From Marmoricola sp. (lineage in GTDB: Bacteria > Actinomycetota > Actinomycetes > Propionibacteriales > Nocardioidaceae): DNA of 23,097 nt. The position numbers were made by a program, and so were the translations under genes. The notes beneath the pieces are model-generated. The model searched no databases. It was not told the DNA's origin and saw nothing but the letters and a program-made list of their open reading frames with translations. Where the stretch lies: positions 1-23,097 of the forward strand of contig JASLCW010000042.1 of the NCBI GenBank assembly GCA_030151765.1, written 5' to 3'. Positions 1 through 6,814 of the stretch are shown here, piece by piece. Position 1 is the first letter of the stretch. Every line of letters starts with the position of its first letter.

Positions 1-338
1 CGCTCGTACTGTGCGCGCTTCTTGGACAGGATCAGGCGGCCTTCCTTGTCCTCCTTCTGGAGAACCAGAGCCTCGACCGCGTCGCCGACCTCGACGACCT
101 CGTGGGGGTCGACGTCGTGCTTGATGGAGAGCTCACGCGAAGGGATGACGCCTTCGGTCTTGTAACCGATGTCGAGAAGAACCTCGTCACGGTCGACCTT
201 GACGATGGTGCCCTCGACGATGTCGCCATCGTTGAAGTACTTGATGGTCGAGTCGATCGCAGCGAGGAAGTCCTCCTCCGAGCCGATGTCGTTGATGGCG
301 ACCTGCGGGGCCTCGGAGGCGATGGGAGTGGTGGTCAT
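1..338 (-). CDS. rpsA: 30S ribosomal protein S1, N-terminal part (cut by window edge)
   Basis: This is the first 112 codons of ribosomal protein S1, which helps mRNA bind the small ribosomal subunit. The protein starts MTTTPIASEAPQVAINDIGS. The first S1 (OB-fold) RNA-binding domain follows from about residue 35, with the characteristic GDIVEGTIVKVDRDEVLLDI and, near the edge, GRLILSKKRAQ. The frame is open to the window edge, so the gene continues leftwards. The ATG at 336-338 is the only sensible start. There is no well-placed Shine-Dalgarno sequence: the nearest AAAGG ends 13 bases upstream. A leader of about 120 bases with a small hairpin precedes it. Identification is by family recognition and is very secure. 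Confidence 0.96.
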   Translation of the reverse strand, partial: MTTTPIASEAPQVAINDIGSEEDFLAAIDSTIKYFNDGDIVEGTIVKVDRDEVLLDIGYKTEGVIPSRELSIKHDVDPHEVVEVGDAVEALVLQKEDKEGRLILSKKRAQYE

Positions 339-422
339 GAAGTAGTCGGAACCTTTGTCGATGGATGATGTACGGACATGCGTGAGAGCCGTGCAACTCA
401 ACCGAATGAGACGCGTGCCGTA

Positions 423-441
423 GCCCCGTCTGTTTCGGGGC
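423..441. other. Hairpin in the rpsA 5' leader
   Basis: GCCCCG (423-428) and CGGGGC (436-441) form a perfect 6-bp stem with a 7-base loop. If rpsA transcription starts near 461, the hairpin lies about 20 bases into the leader and 85 bases before the start codon. It could be structural or regulatory; it has no U-tract, so it does not look like a terminator. Confidence 0.45.
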
Positions 442-467
442 GCGGGCAGACTCCTGCGCAGTCTCTG

Positions 468-498
468 ATTCTAGGCTCCCGCACCGACATGCGTCCAA
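468..498 (-). promoter_or_regulatory. Candidate rpsA promoter
   Basis: Read on the minus strand, a TAGAAT -10 box lies at 473-468 and a TTGGAC -35-like box at 498-493. The spacer is 19 bases, longer than ideal. Transcription would start near 461, giving an rpsA leader of about 120 bases. The -10 is a five-of-six match to TATAAT and stands out in this G+C-rich gap. The -35 assignment is weak. Confidence 0.45.
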
Positions 499-605
499 CC
501 GGCCCCTGACCGGGACAGCCTGGCCGGCGGCGGACCGGGTGACGAACCGGGTGAATCGATACACGGTCGCATAACTCCGGTCCGAATCATCCGTTGACCC
601 CTGTA

Positions 606-620
606 CGCCGGTCCCCGGCG
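606..620. other. Small hairpin before the secreted-protein gene
   Basis: CGCCGG (606-611) and CCGGCG (615-620) form a 6-bp stem with a 3-base loop, 36 bases before the ATG. Just downstream, CTCCT (623-627) is complementary to the AGGAG of the ribosome-binding site (640-644), so the leader could fold to hide that site. No function is shown. Confidence 0.35.
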
Positions 621-655
621 CTCTCCTACTGCCCACTCAAGGAGCCGAATCGCCC

Positions 656-3613
656 ATGTTGCGCCTTCACGCGCCGTCTCGCCCGCACTCGCGGCGCCGG
701 GTCGTGCCTCTCGCCGTCACGGCGGCCATGACCCTCTCCCCCGCGCTGGTGGCACTCGGTGTCGCCGCCGCGCCCGCCGCACAGGCGCAGACCCTGCCGG
801 CGCCGTACGCCGCGTCCGCCTCGGGCGACCTGGTCAGCCTCGGCGCGAATCTGGCCACCCTCAGCCTCGCCGGCGCGAAGGTCGGCCACGCCGGTGCCGA
901 TGTCGACAGCACCCGCGCGAACGCCAACAGCACCGCCGAGTCGTGGAACGTGAACGCCACCGTGGCCGGCATCCCGCTGCCCATCGACAAGGTCAGCGTG
1001 AAGGCGCCGCCGAGTTCGACCAGCGCGTCGCGCGTCCTGCTGCCGGTGAACCTCAGCCCGGTCGCCAATGTCGGCGTCATCGCCGGCCAGGCCCAGGCCT
1101 CGTACCAGGACGCCACGACGTGCGTTCCCGCCGTGAACGGCAGGGCGGTGCTCTCCTCCTCGCGTACCGACGTGGCGGGTCTGAACCTGCTCTCGATTCC
1201 GGGCGTCGGTGAGCTCGGCTCGGTGGGGGCGTCCTTCGTGAACACCCAGACCGCCCTGGTCGGCCGCGGCGACAACACCAATGTCTCCGACGTGAGCTCC
1301 GTGACGACGATGTCGGTGGGCGACATCTCGCTGCTCTCCGGTCAGGTCCGGATCCACGTCGACAACCCGGTCATGCTCGGCGCCGGCTCCGACGGTACGA
1401 CGGGCCACGCCGGACTGCTCAACCCCCCGGTGATCACCGCCACCATCGGCGGCTCGCCGATCACGATTCCCCTGAACGGCCAGCCGATCACCCTCCCGGT
1501 CCCGGCACAGCCGCTGGTCGACCTCAAGGTGACCGCCTTCAAGCCGACCGATCTGTCGAGCGGCGCCACCGGCGAGGCGGATCTGCAGTCGCTCCTTCGG
1601 ATCCAGCTCAAGGTGCTCAGCGTCCTGCCCGGTGCTTCCCTCGCGGACGTCGACCTGGCCCTGGCCCCCATGCATGTGAAGGCAACCGCCCCCAGCGGCG
1701 GCGTCGACTGCACCAAGCCGTCCACCGCCGTACCGGCCGCGCCCGTCATCACGACGCCGGCCGACGGGTCCAGCACCAAGGACACCACGCCCGAGGTCAG
1801 CGGCAGCGCCGAGCCCGGCACCACCGTGACGGTGACCGAAGGCGGCCAGCCGGTCTGCACCGCGACGACCGGCACCGACGGCACGTGGGCCTGCACCCCC
1901 AGCACCGCACTGCCCGAGGGCGCGCACACCTTCGACGCGATCGCCACGAACGCCAACGGCGACAGTCCCGCCGCACACACGACCTTCACCGTCGACACCA
2001 CGGCTCCGGACGCGCCGACCATCACCGCACCGGCCAACGACAGCACGGTGACCACCGGGACTCCGGAGATCTCGGGCACCGCCGAGAAGGGCTCGACGGT
2101 CACGGTGACCGAGGGCGGCACCACGCTCTGCACGACCGTTGCCGACGACACCGGCGCCTGGGCGTGCACCCCGAGCACTCCGCTGAGCAATGGCCCGCAC
2201 ACGATCTCGGCAACCGCGATGGATGCCGCCGGCAATGTCAGTGACCCCGCCACGACGAACTTCACCGTGGACGCGGGGACACCCGACACCACGGCACCCG
2301 ACGCCCCGGTGATCAAGACGCCGGCCGACGGCAGCACCGTCACCACCGCCAAGCCGACCGTGTCGGGCACCGCGGAACCGAACTCCGCAGTGGTCGTCAA
2401 GGAAGGCAACACCACGGTCTGCACCGCAACGGTGGGCAGCGACGGCAAGTGGTCCTGCGACCCGACCACCGCGCTGTCCGACGGACCGCACACCTTCACC
2501 GCCACGGCCACCGATGCCGCCGGCAACACCAGCGACCCGGCCAGCACCACCTTCACCGTCAACACCGGCGGTGAGACCTCCGGCCCGGATGCCCCGGTGG
2601 TGTCCTCGCCGCAGAACGGTGCCACCGACGTGCCCGGCGACACACAGATCAAGGGAACGGGCGACCCGGGTGCCACGGTCACCGTCAAGGAGGGCGGCAA
2701 CACCCTCTGCACCGCGATCGTGAACAACCACGGCGACTGGAACTGCACACCTTCGGGCACCCTCTCCGACGGTCCGCACACGATCGACGTGACCCAGACG
2801 GTCAACGGGCAGACCAGCCCGCCGACCACCGTCACCTTCACCGTCGGCGACAGCACCAACCCCTGTCACCTGACCTGGGTCAACCACAAGACCACCTACC
2901 CGACCAACCCCAGCAAGGCCTGCCAGGACTGGCTCAACCAGGACCCTGACGGCGACGGCCTGACCAACGGCACCGAGATCCACCTCGGCACCGACCCCTT
3001 CAACGCCGACACCGACGGCGACGGCCTGACCGACGGCCAGGAGGTCAACGGGCCGACGGCGAAGTACCCCTCCTGCCACACCAACCCGCTCAGCAAGTAC
3101 ACCGACGGGGACAGCCTCACCGACGGCCAGGAGGTCAACGGGATCGTCATGAACCAGAAGGTCCGCTACAGCAAGACCCGGACGGCGAAGATCGGCAAGG
3201 TCTTCCCGAACCCCTGCAAGGCGGACACCGACGGCGACGGCATCAGCGACAGCGCCGAGGTCAACGGCTACACGATCAAGCAGATCGTCACCGGCTGGGG
3301 CCCGGGCATGACCAAGGCCGACGTACGTGCCAAGCACGGCACCCGCAAGGGCAAGCTCGTCTACTACCGGATCGGCAAGGTGCACACCGACCCGACCGTT
3401 GCCGACACCGACCGCGACGGCCTCACCGACGGCCAGGAACGGACCGGCAGCAAGAACAAGAAGTTCCAGTACGCCAAGAGCGATCCGACCAACTTCGACA
3501 CCGACTACGGCAGCATCCGGGACGGTCGCGAGATTGCGAAGGGGAACAACCCGACGAGCTGCCTCAAGGGTCCCCGGTCGGCGAAGAACAAGTTCCGCAT
3601 CGCGATCGGCTGA
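656..3613 (+). CDS. Secreted multidomain protein with four Ig-like repeats and calcium-binding TSP3-type repeats
   Basis: A 985-residue exported protein. The ATG at 656 is preceded by AAGGAG (639-644). Residues 1-45 are a Sec-type signal peptide with an arginine-rich n-region, an Ala-rich core and a probable cut after AQA. Residues 46 to about 355 form a beta-rich domain I do not recognise. Four bacterial Ig-like (Big_6-type) repeats of about 95 residues start near residues 360, 450, 547 and 643. Each has a TVTVTEGG-like strand and a paired Cys (for example VCTAT...TWACTPS), so a disulphide within each repeat is likely. Residues 763-959 carry six calcium-loop repeats of the DxDxDGxxDxxE type, starting at 763, 785, 815, 857, 917 and 948; the last is degenerate. 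No LPXTG, lipobox or C-terminal membrane segment is visible, so it is probably released or held non-covalently. The likely role is adhesion or matrix; the function is inferred only. Confidence 0.85.
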   Translation: MLRLHAPSRPHSRRRVVPLAVTAAMTLSPALVALGVAAAPAAQAQTLPAPYAASASGDLVSLGANLATLSLAGAKVGHAGADVDSTRANANSTAESWNVNATVAGIPLPIDKVSVKAPPSSTSASRVLLPVNLSPVANVGVIAGQAQASYQDATTCVPAVNGRAVLSSSRTDVAGLNLLSIPGVGELGSVGASFVNTQTALVGRGDNTNVSDVSSVTTMSVGDISLLSGQVRIHVDNPVMLGAGSDGTTGHAGLLNPPVITATIGGSPITIPLNGQPITLPVPAQPLVDLKVTAFKPTDLSSGATGEADLQSLLRIQLKVLSVLPGASLADVDLALAPMHVKATAPSGGVDCTKPSTAVPAAPVITTPADGSSTKDTTPEVSGSAEPGTTVTVTEGGQPVCTATTGTDGTWACTPSTALPEGAHTFDAIATNANGDSPAAHTTFTVDTTAPDAPTITAPANDSTVTTGTPEISGTAEKGSTVTVTEGGTTLCTTVADDTGAWACTPSTPLSNGPHTISATAMDAAGNVSDPATTNFTVDAGTPDTTAPDAPVIKTPADGSTVTTAKPTVSGTAEPNSAVVVKEGNTTVCTATVGSDGKWSCDPTTALSDGPHTFTATATDAAGNTSDPASTTFTVNTGGETSGPDAPVVSSPQNGATDVPGDTQIKGTGDPGATVTVKEGGNTLCTAIVNNHGDWNCTPSGTLSDGPHTIDVTQTVNGQTSPPTTVTFTVGDSTNPCHLTWVNHKTTYPTNPSKACQDWLNQDPDGDGLTNGTEIHLGTDPFNADTDGDGLTDGQEVNGPTAKYPSCHTNPLSKYTDGDSLTDGQEVNGIVMNQKVRYSKTRTAKIGKVFPNPCKADTDGDGISDSAEVNGYTIKQIVTGWGPGMTKADVRAKHGTRKGKLVYYRIGKVHTDPTVADTDRDGLTDGQERTGSKNKKFQYAKSDPTNFDTDYGSIRDGREIAKGNNPTSCLKGPRSAKNKFRIAIG

Positions 3614-3639
3614 TCTCCGGAACACGATGTCCCCCAGAC

Positions 3640-3673
3640 TGGCCCCCTCCGCCCACATCGGCGGAGGGGGCCA
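3640..3673. terminator. Strong inverted-repeat terminator after the secreted-protein gene
   Basis: A perfect 14-bp stem: TGGCCCCCTCCGCC (3640-3653) and its complement (3660-3673), with a 6-base loop. It starts 27 bases after the stop codon at 3613. There is no U-tract, which is usual for actinobacterial terminators. It should isolate the next gene from read-through. Confidence 0.8.
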
Positions 3674-3696
3674 CGTCGTTCGCGGCACCGATCCCC

Positions 3697-3702
3697 TAGG
3701 GT
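3697..3702 (+). promoter_or_regulatory. -10 hexamer TAGGGT for a leaderless transcript
   Basis: TAGGGT ends 7 bases before the ATG at 3710. Transcription 6-8 bases downstream of the hexamer would begin at or beside that ATG, giving a leaderless mRNA. No Shine-Dalgarno sequence exists for this gene, and no clear -35 box is seen. Confidence 0.6.
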
Positions 3703-3709
3703 CATGCGC

Positions 3710-4513
3710 ATGAGTGGCGTGCGACCGGAGCGGCGTCCCGTCGACGAGACCAACTCGCTGCGGGCGAACCGGGCCGACTGGGATGCGTACGCCGACGAGT
3801 ACCAAGCCACGCACGGGGCCTTCCTCGGCGACGACGGCTTCCTCTGGGGACCGGAAGGCGTTCGCGAGGACGAGATCCGGGCACTCGGCGAGGTCGCCGG
3901 CCGCGACGTCCTCGAGCTCGGCTGTGGTGCCGGCCAGTGCTCCCGCTGGGTACTCCGGCAGGGTGGCCGGCCGGTGGGCCTCGACGTCTCGATGCGCCAG
4001 CTCCAGCACAGTGTCCGGATCGACCAGGAACACGGGACCGTCGTACCGGTCGTGTGTGCCGGCGCCGCCGACATCCCCTTCCGCGACGACAGCTTCGACG
4101 TCGTCTTCAGCGCTTTCGGCGCACTGCAGTTCATCGCCGAGGCGGACACCCTCGTCGAGGGCATCGCTCGGGTGCTGCGGCCCGGTGGTCGTTTCGCCTT
4201 CTCGGTGACGCACCCGACCCGCTGGATGTTCCCCGACGACCCCGGTGAGGCCGGGCTCCTCGCCAGCCAGTCCTACTGGGACCGGACGCCGTACGTCGAG
4301 GTCGACGACGAGAGCGGCGAGACCCGGTACGTCGAGCACCATCGCACGCTCGGGGACTGGGTCCGGGCCCTGGCCGGAGCCGGCTTCCGCCTGGTCGACC
4401 TCGCGGAACCGGAGTGGCCGGAAGAGCACGACCGCACGTGGGGCGGATGGTCACGCACGCGCGGGCTGCTCACTCCGGGTACGGCGATCTACGTCGCCGA
4501 TCTCCTGGCCTGA
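3710..4513 (+). CDS. Class I SAM-dependent methyltransferase
   Basis: A 267-residue soluble Rossmann-fold methyltransferase that would transfer a methyl group from S-adenosylmethionine to an unknown acceptor. Motif I VLELGCGAGQC lies at residues 67-77 and the acidic LDVS residue near 92. ADIPFRDDSFDVVFS and RVLRPGGRFAFS follow, typical of the Methyltransf_11 group. The start was set at the second ATG (3710) rather than 3704, because a TAGGGT -10 ends 7 bases before it and no ribosome-binding site exists. It has its own promoter behind a strong terminator. From memory, a methyltransferase like this often lies next to rpsA in actinobacteria, so it probably belongs to the old backbone and not to the glycan cluster. 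The substrate cannot be read from the sequence. Confidence 0.9.
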   Translation: MSGVRPERRPVDETNSLRANRADWDAYADEYQATHGAFLGDDGFLWGPEGVREDEIRALGEVAGRDVLELGCGAGQCSRWVLRQGGRPVGLDVSMRQLQHSVRIDQEHGTVVPVVCAGAADIPFRDDSFDVVFSAFGALQFIAEADTLVEGIARVLRPGGRFAFSVTHPTRWMFPDDPGEAGLLASQSYWDRTPYVEVDDESGETRYVEHHRTLGDWVRALAGAGFRLVDLAEPEWPEEHDRTWGGWSRTRGLLTPGTAIYVADLLA

Positions 4514-4542
4514 GCGCGGCTCCCACTGCGCCCAGGCCAGGA
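4503..4542. terminator. Bidirectional terminator between convergent genes
   Basis: TCCTGGCCTG (4503-4512) pairs with CAGGCCAGGA (4533-4542). An inner GCGC/GCGC stem (4514-4517 with 4528-4531) follows a single mismatch. The structure overlaps the methyltransferase stop codon and ends 13 bases before the end of the convergent DUF3068 gene, so it can serve both strands. Confidence 0.75.
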
Positions 4543-4554
4543 AGTCGATTCTGC

Positions 4555-5502
4555 TCAGGCGTGCTCGTAGGAGCGCTCGGTGGCGGGCTTCGCCGACCCG
4601 GCTCCCGACTGACCACGCAGTCGCACGATCACCATGACGATGCCGATCAGCAGCAGCGGCAGCCCGAGGACCCAGCCCAGCAAGGGCAGAGTGTGGGTGA
4701 TCAGGTTCAGCTGCGAGACATTGCCCTTGGCGTCCGACAGATTCGTCTTGATCTGCGCCGGCGTGAACTGGAGATCTAGGTTCAACAACGTGCTGCCCGA
4801 CTCGGTGGTGCGGACCTCGTGCTGGATCTGATTGATCAGCGCGCCGGTCACCGGCTCGACGACGTACGTGACATCGCTGCTGTAGAAGCCCTTGATGCCC
4901 GCGGCGACATCCGCCGGCTCATGGTTCACCGACGACTTGTAGAGGTAGGTCAGCACGCCATCGGTTCGCTGCGTACCCGTGTAGACCGCGTCGACCGGGC
5001 GAGCCAGCATGCTGTCCCACATCGGATAGGTCTTCTTCGCCGAGTTGAACGGGAACTTGTTCATCAGGCCGGTCGGCTGGATGCCGGATCCCGCCGGCAG
5101 GTACTTCGCCGAGTTGACCGCGAAGCCGGTGTGCCGATCGGTCACGAAGGCGTCCGTGCTGATGTTGATCACGTTGGGGTCGGCAGCCGAGCCCTGACCC
5201 TCGAGACCGCAGTCGGGACCGGGGACGTCCTTGACCAGACAGCTGACGCTGGTCCAGACGACATTGCGGTCATCGGACTTCTTCGAGTCGACCCGCGTCA
5301 GGTTCGTGGCCCGTACGTCGACCGAGTCGACCTTGCCGGTCTTGCCGTTGATGACCTCAGCGTGTCCTGACAGATGGGTCGTGTTGTCGGTGTCGAGCGG
5401 GACCCGCTCCACCTTCTGCGGTGCCCAGAACTGTGACACCAGACCGACGACCAGCAAAAGCGCGCCTACTGCCAACAGTGCGCGCGACAGCCACTTCAAC
5501 AT
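4555..5502 (-). CDS. DUF3068 (PorA/LmcA-PgfA family) membrane-anchored periplasmic protein
   Basis: A 315-residue protein with a membrane segment at about residues 5-25 (ALLAVGALLLVVGLV), a large extracytoplasmic domain, a second membrane segment at about 270-292 (LLGWVLGLPLLLIGIVMVIV) and a short cytoplasmic tail. This layout and sequence match the actinobacterial DUF3068 family. As I recall, mycobacterial relatives (Rv0227c; MSMEG_0317, called LmcA or PgfA) are needed for lipomannan/LAM maturation and polar growth. The ATG at 5502 was chosen because GGGAGGG lies just upstream and the hydrophobic segment starts at once. The longer open frame back to 5751 lacks such support and would run through the promoter of the divergent acyltransferase. 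A likely role is a periplasmic accessory factor in glycan assembly. It is somewhat shorter than the roughly 420 residues I recall for Rv0227c. Confidence 0.85.
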   Translation of the reverse strand: MLKWLSRALLAVGALLLVVGLVSQFWAPQKVERVPLDTDNTTHLSGHAEVINGKTGKVDSVDVRATNLTRVDSKKSDDRNVVWTSVSCLVKDVPGPDCGLEGQGSAADPNVINISTDAFVTDRHTGFAVNSAKYLPAGSGIQPTGLMNKFPFNSAKKTYPMWDSMLARPVDAVYTGTQRTDGVLTYLYKSSVNHEPADVAAGIKGFYSSDVTYVVEPVTGALINQIQHEVRTTESGSTLLNLDLQFTPAQIKTNLSDAKGNVSQLNLITHTLPLLGWVLGLPLLLIGIVMVIVRLRGQSGAGSAKPATERSYEHA

Positions 5503-5601
5503 GTTCCGCCCTCCCAAGCGTCCCTCGCGCGGAAGACTATCAGTCACCGGGCTCGCGCAAGGCTCTTTCGCGCAGGGTTCATCGAAGGGCGGCCGATGAC
5601 G

Positions 5602-5607
5602 TAGCTT
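5602..5607 (+). promoter_or_regulatory. -10 hexamer TAGCTT for a leaderless transcript
   Basis: TAGCTT ends 7 bases before the GTG start at 5615, leaving no room for a leader or ribosome-binding site. The -35 region is not recognisable. Confidence 0.5.
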
Positions 5608-5614
5608 TTCGCGA

Positions 5615-6814
5615 GTGAGGAGAGCACGACCCGGCGCCGCGGACCTGCCTGTCTTCCCGGCGCTCGACAGCATCCGGGTGGTCGGCGCGATGGCCGTTCT
5701 GCTCACCCACGTCGCCTTCTGGGCCGGCGCGTACACAACGCACGGCACCATCGGTCTGCTGTTGGCGCGACTCGACGTGGGGGTGGCGATCTTCTTCGTG
5801 CTCTCCGGATTCCTGTTGTCCTATCACTGGCTCGCCCGAGGAGCCGACGGCTCGCCCGCTCCCGCCATCGGCGCCTACTTTCGCAAGCGTGTGTTGAGGA
5901 TCTGGCCCCTCTACCTGGTCACCGCGACCCTGGCGCTGAGCCTGATCCATGCGAACCGCGGCCTGTCTGCCGGCGACTGGTTACTCACCTTCGCGCTCGC
6001 CAACATCTACGTGCACCCGACCCTCCCCGACGGCCTCACGCACATGTGGAGCCTCGCGACCGAGGTGGCCTTCTATGCGGTGCTTCCGCTGCTGATGCTC
6101 GTCGGAGTCGGCCGCCGACTGCGCGCCGCACGGACCATCGCCCTGCTCGTGGTCATGTGGGTGATCGCCCTCGGCTGGCTGGGCGGCTGGTCGAGCCGGG
6201 TACCACGGAGCTACGGCGTACCGGTGAATGAGTGGCTGCCCGCCTATCTCGGCTGGTTCGGCGCCGGCATCGGGCTGGCCCTCTGCCATGTGCTCTTGAC
6301 GCGTGGGCGCCTGCACCCCGTCGTCACCCGCGGCCTGCGGGCCATCGGCGCGCGGCCGGGTGCCTGCTGGGTCGCGATCGCCGGCCTCATGCTCGTCGCC
6401 TCCACACCGGTCGCCGGGCCGATCGTCCTGGTCACCCCCACCCCGGCCGCGGCAGTGGCGAAGAACCTGCTGTACGCCGTGATCGGTCTCCTGGTCGTCC
6501 TGCCCGGCGTCTTCGGCGTCGCCGGTTCGACCTACCAGCGCGCGCTGAGCGCTCCCTGGCTGCGCCACCTCGGGCACATCTCGTACGGCATCTTCTGCAT
6601 CCACCTGCCGGTGCTGTCGCTGGTCACGTGGCTGGGTGTCCCGGTCTTCCAGGGCCACTTCTGGCTGATCCTCGGCACGACGCTGTTGATCACCCTGCCC
6701 GCTGCCGAGCTGCTCTACCGCTTCGTCGAGCGTCCGATGATGCGCCTGTGGCGGCCCGGCAGGAAGGCGACCGCCCCCGCGAAGACCGCACCCAAGGCAG
6801 CCAGCACCAGGTAG
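5615..6814 (+). CDS. Acyltransferase 3 family (OafA/YrhL-type) integral membrane acyltransferase
   Basis: A 399-residue polytopic membrane protein of the acyltransferase-3 family, which moves acyl groups onto sugars at the cell envelope. Family signatures are visible: the opening ALDSIRVVGAMAVLLTHV with the conserved His at residue 32, FFVLSGFLLS at 60-69, the RVLR (RxxR) motif at 92-95, MWSLATEVAFY, and the closing FVERPM near 370. About ten membrane segments are apparent. GTG at 5615 is the start, with a TAGCTT -10 seven bases upstream. It diverges from DUF3068 with 112 bases between the starts and converges on the AftD-like gene, overlapping it by 100 bases. From memory, Rv0228 is an acyltransferase of about the same length beside Rv0227c, so the pairing appears conserved. 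The acceptor glycan is unknown. Confidence 0.88.
   Translation: MRRARPGAADLPVFPALDSIRVVGAMAVLLTHVAFWAGAYTTHGTIGLLLARLDVGVAIFFVLSGFLLSYHWLARGADGSPAPAIGAYFRKRVLRIWPLYLVTATLALSLIHANRGLSAGDWLLTFALANIYVHPTLPDGLTHMWSLATEVAFYAVLPLLMLVGVGRRLRAARTIALLVVMWVIALGWLGGWSSRVPRSYGVPVNEWLPAYLGWFGAGIGLALCHVLLTRGRLHPVVTRGLRAIGARPGACWVAIAGLMLVASTPVAGPIVLVTPTPAAAVAKNLLYAVIGLLVVLPGVFGVAGSTYQRALSAPWLRHLGHISYGIFCIHLPVLSLVTWLGVPVFQGHFWLILGTTLLITLPAAELLYRFVERPMMRLWRPGRKATAPAKTAPKAASTR

Larger units (their letters stand above)
339..655. other. Divergent intergenic region rpsA / secreted protein
   Basis: These 317 bases separate the divergent rpsA and secreted-protein genes. I see no convincing gene here: the open frames lack ribosome-binding sites and family resemblance. 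The left half holds the rpsA leader and its candidate promoter. The right half should hold the promoter of the secreted protein, but I find no good -35/-10 pair; CATAACT at 570-576 is the nearest -10-like sequence. Two small hairpins (423-441 and 606-620) are listed separately. Confidence 0.6.

Noticed and set aside
1739..2860. Ig-repeat coding region as a DNA tandem-repeat or phase-variable array
   Set aside because: The four units are clearly diverged in DNA sequence and not near-identical, so recent slippage or recombination is not indicated.
626..4429. Minus-strand open frame of 1267 codons
   Set aside because: It lies antisense to the secreted protein and the methyltransferase. Its composition is the Val/Gly/Arg/His/Asp-rich pattern of an antisense frame in G+C-rich DNA, with no signal, domain or ribosome-binding site.
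5503..5751. N-terminal extension of the DUF3068 frame
   Set aside because: It would cross the acyltransferase start and its -10. The ATG at 5502 has GGGAGGG upstream and opens directly into the membrane anchor.
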